64,000 nucleotides of DNA from Arcobacter aquimarinus (GTDB lineage: Bacteria; Campylobacterota; Campylobacteria; Campylobacterales; Arcobacteraceae). The position numbers were made by a program, and so were the translations under genes. Of the stretch, positions 6,183-14,190 are shown piece after piece (the first letter of the stretch is position 1; every line of letters begins with the position of its first letter). Under the pieces are notes generated by a model, which worked only from the letters and a program-made list of their open reading frames with translations, was not told where the DNA came from and did no database searches. The stretch is from assembly GCF_013177635.1 (NCBI RefSeq), contig NZ_CP030944.1, positions 1,736,001 to 1,800,000 of the forward strand, read 5' to 3'.

Positions 6183-8297
6183 ATGAAAAATAGATTTATA
6201 AAAGTACATGAAACTCCTTTACGATTAAGGTATAAATATCTTTTATTAAAAGAGAAATTCATAGATGAAAATATTTTACAAAACTATCTTGAAAAAATAA
6301 AAGATGTTAAAAGTGTACGAATAAATAAAAAAGCTTATAGTATTGTTTTTGAAATAACAAATGATATTAGCCATGAAATTGAAGAGATTTTATCAAATCT
6401 TACAATAGAAGAGTTATTAAAATCTTGTCAAGAAGAGGAAGCTGCTGTTTGTGTTTCATGTGTTGGAAATGAAGAGCCTTCAATTGGTGGAATGATAAGA
6501 GCTAGTAGTGGATTAATTGCTGAAAGATTTGTTCAAAATGATTTATTAAAAGCTGGAATCACAACTGCTGCTTCAACTCCACTTTTAATAGAAGGAACTA
6601 AAGAGCTTTTTAAAGAAGGTCTTACTTCAAAAGTTTTAGAGAGTGCTGCTGTTGCTATTTCTATTTATAGAAAAGATTATTTAGCTGCAAACTCAACAAA
6701 TGCAATGCTTGAACTTGGGGAATATATAGAAGAGACAACTGTTCATAAAAGTGATGATTTATTAAAAGAGTTAGCAAAACCAAATGTTGAAGAGGCATGG
6801 ATTGAAGTAAAAGTTGATGACAAAATAACTGAAGTTTTGGTAAAAAGTGTGGATATACAAGTTGGAGATATTGTAATTGTTGGAGCTGGAAATACTATTC
6901 CTATTGATGGGCATATTATAGATGGAAGTGGAAGTGTAAATCAAGTTTCAATGACTGGAGAAGCACAACCAGTAATCAAATATAGAGGTGATAGGGTTAT
7001 TTCAGGAACAATTGTTGAAGAAGGAAGATTTAGAATTTGGGCTGAACATGTGGGAGCAAATACAGCAACTCAAAGAATAAAACACTACATAGAAAACTCT
7101 TTAAATGAAAAATCGTCTGTTCAATTAAAAGCAAATAAATTAGCAAACAAATTAGTTCCTGTGACTTTAGGACTAGCTGGAGTTTCATATATATTTGCAA
7201 AAGATTTTGAAAGGGTTGCTTCAATATTACAAGCTGATTACTCATGTGCTTTAAAACTTGCAACTCCTGTTGCTTTTAAATCAACTATTTCAAAAGCTGG
7301 TCACAATGGAATTATGATAAAAGGTGCAAAATCTATCGAAGCTTTAAATAATGCTGATACTTTTGTATTTGATAAAACAGGAACTTTAACAGCTGGTGAA
7401 CTAGAAGTTGTAAATGTAGAGTCTTATGATGAAAACTGGAGTGAAGATGAACTTTTAAATCTTACTGCTTCAACAGAAGAGCACTATTTTCATCCAGTTG
7501 CAGAAGCTGTTGTAAAAGCTGCTGTTCAAAGAGGTTTTGTTCATATGCACCATGAAGAAGTTGAATTTATTGTTGCCCATGGAGTAAAAACTGAAGTTGA
7601 AGGTAAAAGTGTAGTTATTGGAAGCAGACATTTTTTAGAAGATGATGAAAAAATAGATTTTACTCCTTTTAAAGATAAAATTGATGATGCCATAAAAAAA
7701 GGTAAAACTCTACTTTATGTGGGATATGATAAAAAACTTTTAGGAACAATTGAGTTAGCTGATGAATTAAGACATAACTCAAAAGAGGCTATTTTAAAAT
7801 TAAAAAAATTAGGTGTTAAAAATATCATTATGTTAACAGGTGATACAAAACAAAAAGCACAAATGATAGCTTCAGAATTAGGAATAACAGATGTAAGAGC
7901 AGAACTTTTACCTCAAGATAAAGCAAAAATTGTAAAAGAGCTTATGAAAGAAGGTAAAAAAGTGGCTTTCGTAGGAGATGGAATAAATGATGCTCCTGCA
8001 CTAATCTCTGCACACGTTGGAATCTCTATGAGTAGAGGTGCTGATATAGCAAAAGCAACTGCTGATATAAGTCTTTTAAAAGATGATATTATGGCTGTTG
8101 TTGAAGCAAAAGAGTATGCTTTAAAAACAATGAATTTAATAAATAATAATTTTAATGCAACGGTTGGTATAAACTCTTGTATTTTAGCAGGTGCAACATT
8201 TGGTCTATTTTCACCAATAACAACTGCTGTTTTACATAATGGAACAACTATTGGTTTATTATTAAATTCTATAAAGGGTGTAAAGCTTAAGAGATAA
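6183..8297 (+). CDS. fezB: P1B-6-like heavy-metal P-type ATPase, probable FezB
   Basis: The 704-residue pump has an N-terminal HMA-like domain with TPLRLRYK (11-18) and two Cys at CVSC. Further elements are the actuator TGE in SMTGEAQP, the phosphorylated Asp397 in DKTGTLTAGE, the HP motif in HPVAEAV, then TGDT and GDGINDAP (from residue 598). The metal-pathway helix reads DYSCALKLATP with Cys355, so the usual CPC is Ser-Cys-Ala, a hallmark I associate with the P1B-6 group that includes the ferrosome ATPase FezB. Iron, probably Fe(II), is the inferred substrate, moved into a compartment or out of the cell. It ends the operon. The symbol is by analogy only. Confidence 0.75.
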   Translation: MKNRFIKVHETPLRLRYKYLLLKEKFIDENILQNYLEKIKDVKSVRINKKAYSIVFEITNDISHEIEEILSNLTIEELLKSCQEEEAAVCVSCVGNEEPSIGGMIRASSGLIAERFVQNDLLKAGITTAASTPLLIEGTKELFKEGLTSKVLESAAVAISIYRKDYLAANSTNAMLELGEYIEETTVHKSDDLLKELAKPNVEEAWIEVKVDDKITEVLVKSVDIQVGDIVIVGAGNTIPIDGHIIDGSGSVNQVSMTGEAQPVIKYRGDRVISGTIVEEGRFRIWAEHVGANTATQRIKHYIENSLNEKSSVQLKANKLANKLVPVTLGLAGVSYIFAKDFERVASILQADYSCALKLATPVAFKSTISKAGHNGIMIKGAKSIEALNNADTFVFDKTGTLTAGELEVVNVESYDENWSEDELLNLTASTEEHYFHPVAEAVVKAAVQRGFVHMHHEEVEFIVAHGVKTEVEGKSVVIGSRHFLEDDEKIDFTPFKDKIDDAIKKGKTLLYVGYDKKLLGTIELADELRHNSKEAILKLKKLGVKNIIMLTGDTKQKAQMIASELGITDVRAELLPQDKAKIVKELMKEGKKVAFVGDGINDAPALISAHVGISMSRGADIAKATADISLLKDDIMAVVEAKEYALKTMNLINNNFNATVGINSCILAGATFGLFSPITTAVLHNGTTIGLLLNSIKGVKLKR

Positions 8298-8320
8298 CTA
8301 TGATAATAGTTATCAGTTTT
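8293..8320 (+). terminator. Hairpin after the ATPase gene, overlapping a Fur-box-like sequence
   Basis: GATAACTAT at 8293-8301 pairs with ATAGTTATC at 8306-8314 around a GATA loop, followed by AGTTTT. The ATPase stop is inside the stem. The overlapping 15-mer TGATAATAGTTATCA (8301-8315) also matches the Fur pattern at 14 of 15 bases, so the element could be terminator, operator or both. Confidence 0.5.
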
Positions 8321-8337
8321 ATTTAAGATTAACTAGA

Positions 8338-8360
8338 TAAAATTCTGATAATTATTATCA
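8338..8360 (+). promoter_or_regulatory. -10 element and perfect Fur box of the 39/67-aa gene pair
   Basis: TAAAAT at 8338-8343 is a plausible -10. TGATAATTATTATCA at 8346-8360 is a perfect 7-1-7 Fur inverted repeat placed just downstream, around the expected transcription start. It lies 12 bases before the ATG at 8373. Confidence 0.8.
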
Positions 8361-8372
8361 AAAGGATTTCTT

Positions 8373-8492
8373 ATGCCAATTTTATTACCATTAGCTACTG
8401 CTTTAACAGCAATTTTGACAGTTAAAACTGTAAATAAAACAGTAAAAACAATGGAAAGAAGAAAAAAAAGGAAACAAAGGTATGAAATTTGA
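8373..8492 (+). CDS. 39-aa membrane microprotein
   Basis: The ATG follows AAAGGATTTCTT directly downstream of a perfect Fur box. The product has one short hydrophobic segment, PILLPLATALTAILTVK, and a very basic tail (ERRKKRKQR). Its last 11 bases overlap the start of the next gene at 8482, which suggests coupled translation. I do not recognise a family. Being Fur-controlled and adjacent to the ATPase operon, it is likely an accessory of the same iron compartment. Confidence 0.65.
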   Translation: MPILLPLATALTAILTVKTVNKTVKTMERRKKRKQRYEI

Positions 8493-8685
8493 TTCAGAGC
8501 TTCAAAAAGAAGCTGCAAAAATAGGAATGACAGCAACTCTTGGTGCAACTGTTGTTACCTCAATGTTTATGAAAAATTCTGTTGCAAAAAAAGTCCACGT
8601 GGTTGCAGGTGTTGCCTTTTGTGGTTTTGCACTTTGGCATCACATGCTTTATCAACCAAAAAAATCAAAACAACTTAAACAATAG
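8482..8685 (+). CDS. 67-aa two-helix membrane protein
   Basis: It overlaps the 39-aa gene by 11 bases, with AAAGG inside that gene as the ribosome site. It has a small-residue helix, GMTATLGATVVTSMFM (15-30), and a second helix, VVAGVAFCGFALWHHMLY (40-57), containing Cys and two His, then a basic tail. The pair could form a hairpin in the membrane, with WHH near the interface as a possible haem or metal ligand. No family was recognised. Its Fur-box promoter ties it to iron limitation. Confidence 0.65.
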   Translation: MKFDSELQKEAAKIGMTATLGATVVTSMFMKNSVAKKVHVVAGVAFCGFALWHHMLYQPKKSKQLKQ

Positions 8686-8703
8686 TTAAGATTCTTTATA
8701 TTA

Positions 8704-8718
8704 TGATAACGATTATCA
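8704..8718. promoter_or_regulatory. Fur box of the ankyrin gene
   Basis: TGATAACGATTATCA matches 14 of 15 bases of the Fur 7-1-7 pattern, and the flanking bases extend the symmetry (ATGATAA...TTATCAT). It lies 20 bases upstream of the ATG at 8738 and overlaps the probable promoter region. Confidence 0.75.
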
Positions 8719-8737
8719 TTAATATAAAGGACTTAAG

Positions 8738-9241
8738 ATGTCTAATAATCATCTTTTAAATAAAAACCTAAATCAGCAAATAGTTGCAAATATCTTTTCA
8801 TCACTAGTAAATAGTGAAAAATGGAATATGTTATTAGAGATGTTTAGATTAAAAATCTTAGATATAAATGCAAAAGACTTCAATGGTAAAAATGCTTTAT
8901 ATTGGGCAATCACAAAAAATAAACTTGAAATTATAAAAGAGTTAATAGCATTAGGAATTAAAACTGAAGTTTCTCCTAATTTTTCTGCTATGAATTATGC
9001 TGTTTATTTGGATAATACAAAAGTATTAAAATGTCTAAAAAATTGTGGTTTAAACATAAATGAAATTGATGATATTAACTCTACTCCACTAATTTATGCC
9101 TTACTATATAACAAACAAAATAGTATAAAATATCTTATTGAAAATGGTGCTGATTTAGAGCATGAAGATTTTTTAGGTAATAGTGCTAAAAATTTAGCTC
9201 ATTTTTTAAAAAATGATTATTTGATAAAAAAATTCCAGTAA
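8738..9241 (+). CDS. Ankyrin-repeat protein under Fur control
   Basis: The 167-residue protein has AAAGGACTT upstream. It contains about four ankyrin units: NGKNALYWAITKNKLEIIK (from ~48), a middle unit with FSAMNYAVYLDN, NSTPLIYALLYNKQ with YLIENGADL, and GNSAKNLAHFL. No signal peptide is seen, so it is probably cytoplasmic and acts by protein contact. Bacterial ankyrin proteins often accompany catalase or iron proteins. Here the Fur box and the neighbouring iron locus suggest a partner of that machinery. It ends inside a bidirectional terminator. Confidence 0.8.
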   Translation: MSNNHLLNKNLNQQIVANIFSSLVNSEKWNMLLEMFRLKILDINAKDFNGKNALYWAITKNKLEIIKELIALGIKTEVSPNFSAMNYAVYLDNTKVLKCLKNCGLNINEIDDINSTPLIYALLYNKQNSIKYLIENGADLEHEDFLGNSAKNLAHFLKNDYLIKKFQ

Positions 9242-9259
9242 ATTTACTGGAATTTTTAT
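9231..9259. terminator. Bidirectional terminator between the ankyrin and permease genes
   Basis: A perfect 24-bp palindrome (9231-9254, centre TAAATTTA) is flanked by an A-run on the left and a T-run on the right, so it can terminate transcription from both sides. It contains the stop codon of the ankyrin gene. Confidence 0.85.
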
Positions 9260-10467
9260 TCATATCTTAAAGCATCAATAGGGTTTAATCTTGCAGCTTT
9301 TCTAGCTGGAAAATATCCAAAAAAGACACCAATTAGTGTAGAAAAAACAAATGATATTAAGATAATTTGACTATTTAAAATAAATGGTAAATCCATTATA
9401 TTTACAGTTATATACCCTATTCCTAAACCCAAAAATATTCCTATTATTCCTCCAAGTGTGGCTAAAACTATAGATTCAACTAGAAACTGTAGTAACACTT
9501 CATTTTCCATAGCTCCAATAGCAAGTCTTGTTCCTATTTCTCTAGTTCGCTCTGTTACTGAAACCAACATAATATTCATTATTCCAATTCCTCCCACAAG
9601 TAAAGAAATTCCAGCAATCGAACCTAAAAGATAAGTTAGCATTTTAGTAGTTGAAGTCATAGTTGATAATAAATCTTGCATATCTCTTATATGAAAATTA
9701 TCCGGCTCTTCTAGTTTTACAGCTCTTCTTTCTTGCATCAAAGAAGTTATTTCAAGCTTTGCATTTTCGATATATTTTCCATCTGTAATAGAGATTAAAA
9801 TAGAAGAGATATCTTTATCTCCTTTTATTTTTTGTTGAAACATTTTAAGTGGAACAATTACTATTTCATCTTGATCATTTCCAAAAGCTGCTGCTCCTTT
9901 TGATTTTAAAACTCCAATCACATTACAACTTATATTTTTAAGTCTTATATTTACTCCAATTGGATTTTCATCACCAAAAAGTTGTTTTACAATAGTCGTT
10001 CCAATAATACAAGATGATTTTCCACTATTTTCTTCATGTTCATCAAAAACTCTTCCTTGTGTTACTTCCCAATCTTTAATTATAAAATAATCATTACTAG
10101 TTCCAATAACTGAAGCTGTATTACTTTTATTTCCATAAACAACATTCATTCTACTTGAGTTTTCAGCAGCAACTGCTTTTATATTTTGAAGTTCATTTTT
10201 TATAGCACTTATATCACCCTCTGTAAAAGGTTTTGCACTATTATCTTCTCTAGGAGGTCCTCGTCTTTCTTGTCCAACTCTAAGTGTTAGCATATTTGTT
10301 CCAAGTTTAGAGATACTTTGTTGTACATTTGCCGTTGTTCCATCACCAATCATAACCATAGCAATAACTGATGCCACTCCTATTACAATTCCAAGAATTG
10401 TAAGAAAAGACCTCAACAAATTTCTTTTTATCTCTTTTATAGCAATTAAAAAGGCATTACTTAGCAT
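9256..10467 (-). CDS. MacB-type ABC transporter permease
   Basis: The 403-residue membrane protein begins with a helix after IKEIKRNLLRSFLTILGIVIGVASVI, followed by a large periplasmic MacB_PCD domain (~50-240). Three C-terminal helices form the FtsX domain, including MNIMLVSVTERTREIGTR and PARKAARLNPIDALRYE. In E. coli MacB the ATPase is fused to this part; here it is separate (10467-11171). With MacA-like and TolC-like partners it should export substrates from the periplasm. The substrate is unknown (macrolide, peptide or siderophore). It is the last gene of a four-gene operon. Confidence 0.9.
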   Translation of the reverse strand: MLSNAFLIAIKEIKRNLLRSFLTILGIVIGVASVIAMVMIGDGTTANVQQSISKLGTNMLTLRVGQERRGPPREDNSAKPFTEGDISAIKNELQNIKAVAAENSSRMNVVYGNKSNTASVIGTSNDYFIIKDWEVTQGRVFDEHEENSGKSSCIIGTTIVKQLFGDENPIGVNIRLKNISCNVIGVLKSKGAAAFGNDQDEIVIVPLKMFQQKIKGDKDISSILISITDGKYIENAKLEITSLMQERRAVKLEEPDNFHIRDMQDLLSTMTSTTKMLTYLLGSIAGISLLVGGIGIMNIMLVSVTERTREIGTRLAIGAMENEVLLQFLVESIVLATLGGIIGIFLGLGIGYITVNIMDLPFILNSQIILISFVFSTLIGVFFGYFPARKAARLNPIDALRYE

Positions 10468-11171
10468 TATTTATATCCTTTTTTCAAACTATCTTCTATA
10501 TGTCCATCTCTAAAATATATAACCCTTGAAGCAAAGGCTGCCATTTCTTCTTCATGAGTTACCATAATTATAGTTATATTTTCATCTTCATTTAGTTTTT
10601 TAAGTAAATTCATAATCTCCATACTTTTAATACTATCAAGATTTCCCGTTGGTTCATCTGCTAGTAATACCAAAGGATTTGAAACAATTGCTCTTGCAAT
10701 TGCAACTCTTTGTTGTTGTCCACCTGAAAGTTGTGCAGGAGTATTATAAATCACACTTTGAAGCCCTACTTTAGTAAGTGCTTCAATTGCCATCTCTTTT
10801 CTTTGTTTTGAAGGAATTTTTCTATAAACAAGTGGTAGTTCTACATTTTCTAAAGCACTTGTTCTTCCTAAAAGATTAAAACTTTGAAAAACAAATCCTA
10901 AAAAATTTCTTCGCAAAAGTGCCATTTGATTTCTATTTAAATTTTCAACATTAATTCCATTAAATAAATATTCGCCACTACTTGGTTTATCCAAGCATCC
11001 AATCATATTCATAGCTGTTGATTTTCCACTTCCACTAGCTCCCATAATAGCTACAAACTCACCCTCTTTTATGGATAAATCAACTCCATTTAAAGCGTAA
11101 GTTTTTGCATCTCCTGTTCCATAAGTTTTAACTATATTTTTGAATTCAATAATAGTTTTGCTATTTTGCAT
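10467..11171 (-). CDS. MacB-type ABC transporter ATP-binding protein
   Basis: This 234-residue ATPase has Walker [10 protein letters not shown], the Q-loop in [18 protein letters not shown], signature LSGGQQQR, Walker [13 protein letters not shown] and an H-loop in MVTHEEE. The sequence belongs to the LolD/MacB family of mechanotransmission ABC proteins. Its stop shares a base with the permease start, and its start overlaps the fusion-protein gene by 11 bases, so all are made from one mRNA. Confidence 0.93.
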   Translation of the reverse strand: MQNSKTIIEFKNIVKTYGTGDAKTYALNGVDLSIKEGEFVAIMGASGSGKSTAMNMIGCLDKPSSGEYLFNGINVENLNRNQMALLRRNFLGFVFQSFNLLGRTSALENVELPLVYRKIPSKQRKEMAIEALTKVGLQSVIYNTPAQLSGGQQQRVAIARAIVSNPLVLLADEPTGNLDSIKSMEIMNLLKKLNEDENITIIMVTHEEEMAAFASRVIYFRDGHIEDSLKKGYK

Positions 11172-12426
11172 TATCGCTCTTTTGTGACATTATTACTTCA
11201 TCATCAACTTTTAAATCTTTTGATTCAACTGTTGTTGATTTTCCATCTGTTTCTAAAACTTTTACCATTACATGTTTTGGTTGATTATTGTCTAAAATAA
11301 ATATAGGTGAAAACTCTCTTTTACCCATTTCTTTAGGTGTTCGTTCACCCATTGGTCTTCTTGGACCTTGAACTAAATTTATAGTATTTGCTTTTTGTTC
11401 AGTTTGAACTTTTGGTTTAAATCTTAATGCACTATTTGGAATAATCAATTTATCAATACTTTGTTTAGTTATAATTTGTGCAGTTGCTGTCATCCCTGGT
11501 CTTAAAAGCAACTCTTCATTAGAAACACCAACTACTGTTTCATAAGTTACCACTCCATTTACAGTTATTGGATTAAGTCTAACTTGTTTGATTTTTCCTT
11601 TAAATGTTCTATTAGGATAAGCATCAACACTAAAAGTAACATCTAAATCTTTTTTAATATCAGCAACATCAGATTCATCAATACTAACTATTAAGTCCAT
11701 TTGTGTTAAATCTTTTGCTAAAGTGAAAAGTTTTGGTGCATTCATAGATGCAGCAAGTGTTTGTCCAACTTCAACAGCTCTATTTAAAACTATTCCATTT
11801 ATTGATGACCTAACATAGGCTTTATCAAGATTTTGTTTTGCTGTATTTAAATTAAAAGATGATTGCTCTACTTTTGCTCTTGCAGCTTCTAGTGATGAAA
11901 CTGCTGCTTCATATGCAAATCTTGTAGAATCAAGTTCATTTATAGATGGATATTTCCCACCTGAACTATTGTACATTTTTAAAGTTCTATCATAAACTGA
12001 TTTTTTATTTCTTAGATTTACTTCACTCTCTTTTAAATTAGCATTTGCAATTGCTAATGCTGCTGTTTGTCCATCAACTTCTGATTGTAATTTTCTTGTA
12101 TCTAATGTGGCTAAAAGTTGTCCTACTTTTACTTCATCATTAAAATCTACAAAAATCTCTTTTATAGTTCCTGATACTTCAACTCCTATTTCTACACTAT
12201 TTGTAGGATTGATGGTTCCTGTAGCACTAACAACCACAGATAAATCTCCACGTGTTACTTTCTTTGTATTAAATGATACTACTTGCTCTTTTTTTGATTG
12301 ATTATTTACAAAATAGTAATATCCTACACCTATTAAAAGTAATAGAATAAGAACTATAAAAAAATATTTTTTCTTTGAAGTTTTATTTGAATAATTTTCT
12401 AATTCATTCTTTAAATTTGTATCCAT
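11161..12426 (-). CDS. MacA-like periplasmic membrane fusion protein
   Basis: The 421-residue adaptor has an N-terminal membrane anchor (KKYFFIVLILLLLIGVGYYYFV, about residues 19-40). The two lipoyl half-motifs (VSGTIKEIFVDFNDEVKVGQLLA and SINGIVLNRAVEVGQ) flank an alpha-helical hairpin of about 90 residues, with a beta-barrel and membrane-proximal domain after it. It links the ABC permease to the TolC-like channel. A Pro/Arg-rich insert, GPRRPMGERTPKEMGKRE, near the C-terminus is unusual for MacA and may be disordered. Confidence 0.9.
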   Translation of the reverse strand: MDTNLKNELENYSNKTSKKKYFFIVLILLLLIGVGYYYFVNNQSKKEQVVSFNTKKVTRGDLSVVVSATGTINPTNSVEIGVEVSGTIKEIFVDFNDEVKVGQLLATLDTRKLQSEVDGQTAALAIANANLKESEVNLRNKKSVYDRTLKMYNSSGGKYPSINELDSTRFAYEAAVSSLEAARAKVEQSSFNLNTAKQNLDKAYVRSSINGIVLNRAVEVGQTLAASMNAPKLFTLAKDLTQMDLIVSIDESDVADIKKDLDVTFSVDAYPNRTFKGKIKQVRLNPITVNGVVTYETVVGVSNEELLLRPGMTATAQIITKQSIDKLIIPNSALRFKPKVQTEQKANTINLVQGPRRPMGERTPKEMGKREFSPIFILDNNQPKHVMVKVLETDGKSTTVESKDLKVDDEVIMSQKSDNAK

Positions 12427-13607
12427 TAAATATTTGCCTTTGTTTTAAAATATATTTTTGTGTATTGAAGTTTTCTATTTATGTCATTTATTTGTAAATC
12501 ATATTGATTAATTTTTTGAGTATTTTGTAAAATTTCCAAGTCATAATCAGCACTCATACCAGCAGCATTTGAGCTTTGATTTGCAGTAATTAAATCTTCA
12601 TATAATTTTAAATTCTCAGATATAGTTTTTTCATACTCATCATAACTATTTATTTGAGTTAAAATCTGTTCATATTCATACTCTAATTCATTTTGCATAT
12701 CTTTAACATTTACTTTTTGTTTTAAAACTTCAAGTTTTGATTTTTCAAGTTTTGAATCTTTTGTAATATCAAAAATAGGCATTGTCATATTTAAACTAAC
12801 CGAACCTGTTTGTCTATCATCTTCATTTTGGTTATTTCTATAATTAGCATTTGTATTTAAAGTAACTTTTGGTAAATATGTACTTTTTAATTGTTTATAA
12901 CTTGTATCAAGTAATTCAACTTTAGAGTTTTCATATCTGATATTTAAATTATCTTTTAAAAATTTCTCTTTATCTACAACTTCAAAATCAATTATCTCTA
13001 TTTGATTTGATTTTAAACTTGTATATTTTGATAACTCATACTCTTTTTCTTTCAATGAGTTTTTCAAAGAGATATTCTCTTTTTGTTGATTATTTTTTGA
13101 CATAATTGCGTTATTAAGTTCTATAATATCAACTCTTCCAGCTTCATATTGAATTCTTTTTAAAATAAGTTCTATATCCTTATTTTTTAATGAATAATCA
13201 CTTTGTTCTATTTGAAGTTTTAATTTTTTGATTGCTAACAAAGTTTCATATATAGCTTGAATAAGTGCAATATTTTGATTTTCCCAAGCTATTAAATCTG
13301 ATTTTAGTTGTTTTCTTGCGTATTCTATACTATATTCAATTCCACCTGATTCAAATATACTTTGAGAAAAACTAAGTCCTAAACTTCTTGTCATATCTCC
13401 TGTTGTATTATATGTAAAGTCGTGCTCTTTCCCTAAAGAAGAATTTAGATTTATTTTTCCAATCCATTCATCTTTTGATGCTTCATACTTTTTTTCTATT
13501 ATTTCTTTATCAATTTTTCTTAACTCTTTTTTATCCTCTTGCAAAAGTTCTAACTCATTTGCAAACATTAAAGAACAAAGAATTGGCAAAATAACAATCT
13601 TTCTCAA
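12426..13607 (-). CDS. TolC-family outer membrane efflux protein
   Basis: The 393-residue protein begins with a signal peptide (MRKIVILPILCSLMFA) and then shows long alternating helices and beta-hairpins typical of TolC, e.g. SLGLSFSQSIFESGGIEYS and VSLNMTMPIFDITKDS. It should form the outer membrane exit duct for the MacAB-like pump encoded downstream. It shares one base with the next gene and is first in the operon. It is short for TolC (usually 420-480 residues), so helices or the C-terminal region may be trimmed. Confidence 0.85.
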   Translation of the reverse strand: MRKIVILPILCSLMFANELELLQEDKKELRKIDKEIIEKKYEASKDEWIGKINLNSSLGKEHDFTYNTTGDMTRSLGLSFSQSIFESGGIEYSIEYARKQLKSDLIAWENQNIALIQAIYETLLAIKKLKLQIEQSDYSLKNKDIELILKRIQYEAGRVDIIELNNAIMSKNNQQKENISLKNSLKEKEYELSKYTSLKSNQIEIIDFEVVDKEKFLKDNLNIRYENSKVELLDTSYKQLKSTYLPKVTLNTNANYRNNQNEDDRQTGSVSLNMTMPIFDITKDSKLEKSKLEVLKQKVNVKDMQNELEYEYEQILTQINSYDEYEKTISENLKLYEDLITANQSSNAAGMSADYDLEILQNTQKINQYDLQINDINRKLQYTKIYFKTKANI

Positions 13608-13693
13608 AGATTCTCCTTTTTTTCAATTGTGCGAATTTTATACGATAATTTTTAATGATTTTTTAACAAAATGTTAATTTTATATTTCAATTA

Positions 13694-13708
13694 AGATAAT
13701 TATTATCA
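13694..13708. promoter_or_regulatory. Fur box of exbB-exbD-tonB
   Basis: AGATAATTATTATCA differs at one base from the 7-1-7 Fur repeat and is nearly identical to the box at 8346. It lies 48 bases before the exbB ATG and should make the TonB system iron-repressed. Confidence 0.78.
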
Positions 13709-13755
13709 ATATTGTATTAGAATCCCACTTAATAAAAATAAAAAAGGAATTTATT

Positions 13756-14190
13756 ATGAACGATATGGATATTGAAACTCTTAAGCATATGGTAGATTAT
13801 GGAGTAATAGGACTTCTTATTTTTATGAGTTTTATAGCTGTTTGGTTTTTTATAGAAAGGGTAATTTTTTATAAAAGAATTAACATAAGAAATTATAAAA
13901 ACAAAAAACAACTTGATGTTGCATTAACAAAACATCTAACAATCATAGGAACAATAGCTTCAAATTCACCATATATTGGATTGCTTGGAACGGTGTTGGC
14001 TATTATGCTTACTTTTATGACTATGGGAAGTGGAGATATTGATGCAGCAAAAATTATGAGTTCGTTAGCACTTGCTTTAAAAGCAACTGCAGTTGGTTTA
14101 GTAGTGGCAATTATTTCTATGGTATTTTATAATATTTTAGGAAGATACGCAGAAGTATTGGAGAGTCATTATGAAACTGAAGAAATATGA
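13756..14190 (+). CDS. exbB: ExbB, TonB-system energising protein
   Basis: The 144-residue protein is of the short ExbB type common in Campylobacterota. It has an N-terminal membrane helix (GVIGLLIFMSFIAVWFFI), then a MotA/TolQ domain with the two pore helices (NSPYIGLLGTVLAIMLTF and LALKATAVGLVVAIISMVFY). With ExbD it forms the proton channel that energises TonB. It overlaps exbD by 20 bases. The upstream Fur box indicates induction under iron limitation. Confidence 0.93.
   Translation: MNDMDIETLKHMVDYGVIGLLIFMSFIAVWFFIERVIFYKRINIRNYKNKKQLDVALTKHLTIIGTIASNSPYIGLLGTVLAIMLTFMTMGSGDIDAAKIMSSLALALKATAVGLVVAIISMVFYNILGRYAEVLESHYETEEI

Larger units (their letters stand above)
4183..9241 (+). other. 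Ferrosome (fez)-like iron compartment locus
   Basis: Nine genes in three Fur-box-led units appear to form one functional locus. The first unit (4260-8297) encodes an HMA-like protein, a membrane-anchored ferritin-like protein, three small glycine-zipper membrane proteins and a P1B-6-like ATPase. The second unit (8373-8685) encodes two overlapping small membrane proteins. The third unit (8738-9241) encodes an ankyrin protein. Known fez operons make membrane-bound iron granules and combine a P1B-6 ATPase with small hydrophobic proteins. The assignment rests on domain content and Fur control, not on a search. Confidence 0.65.
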
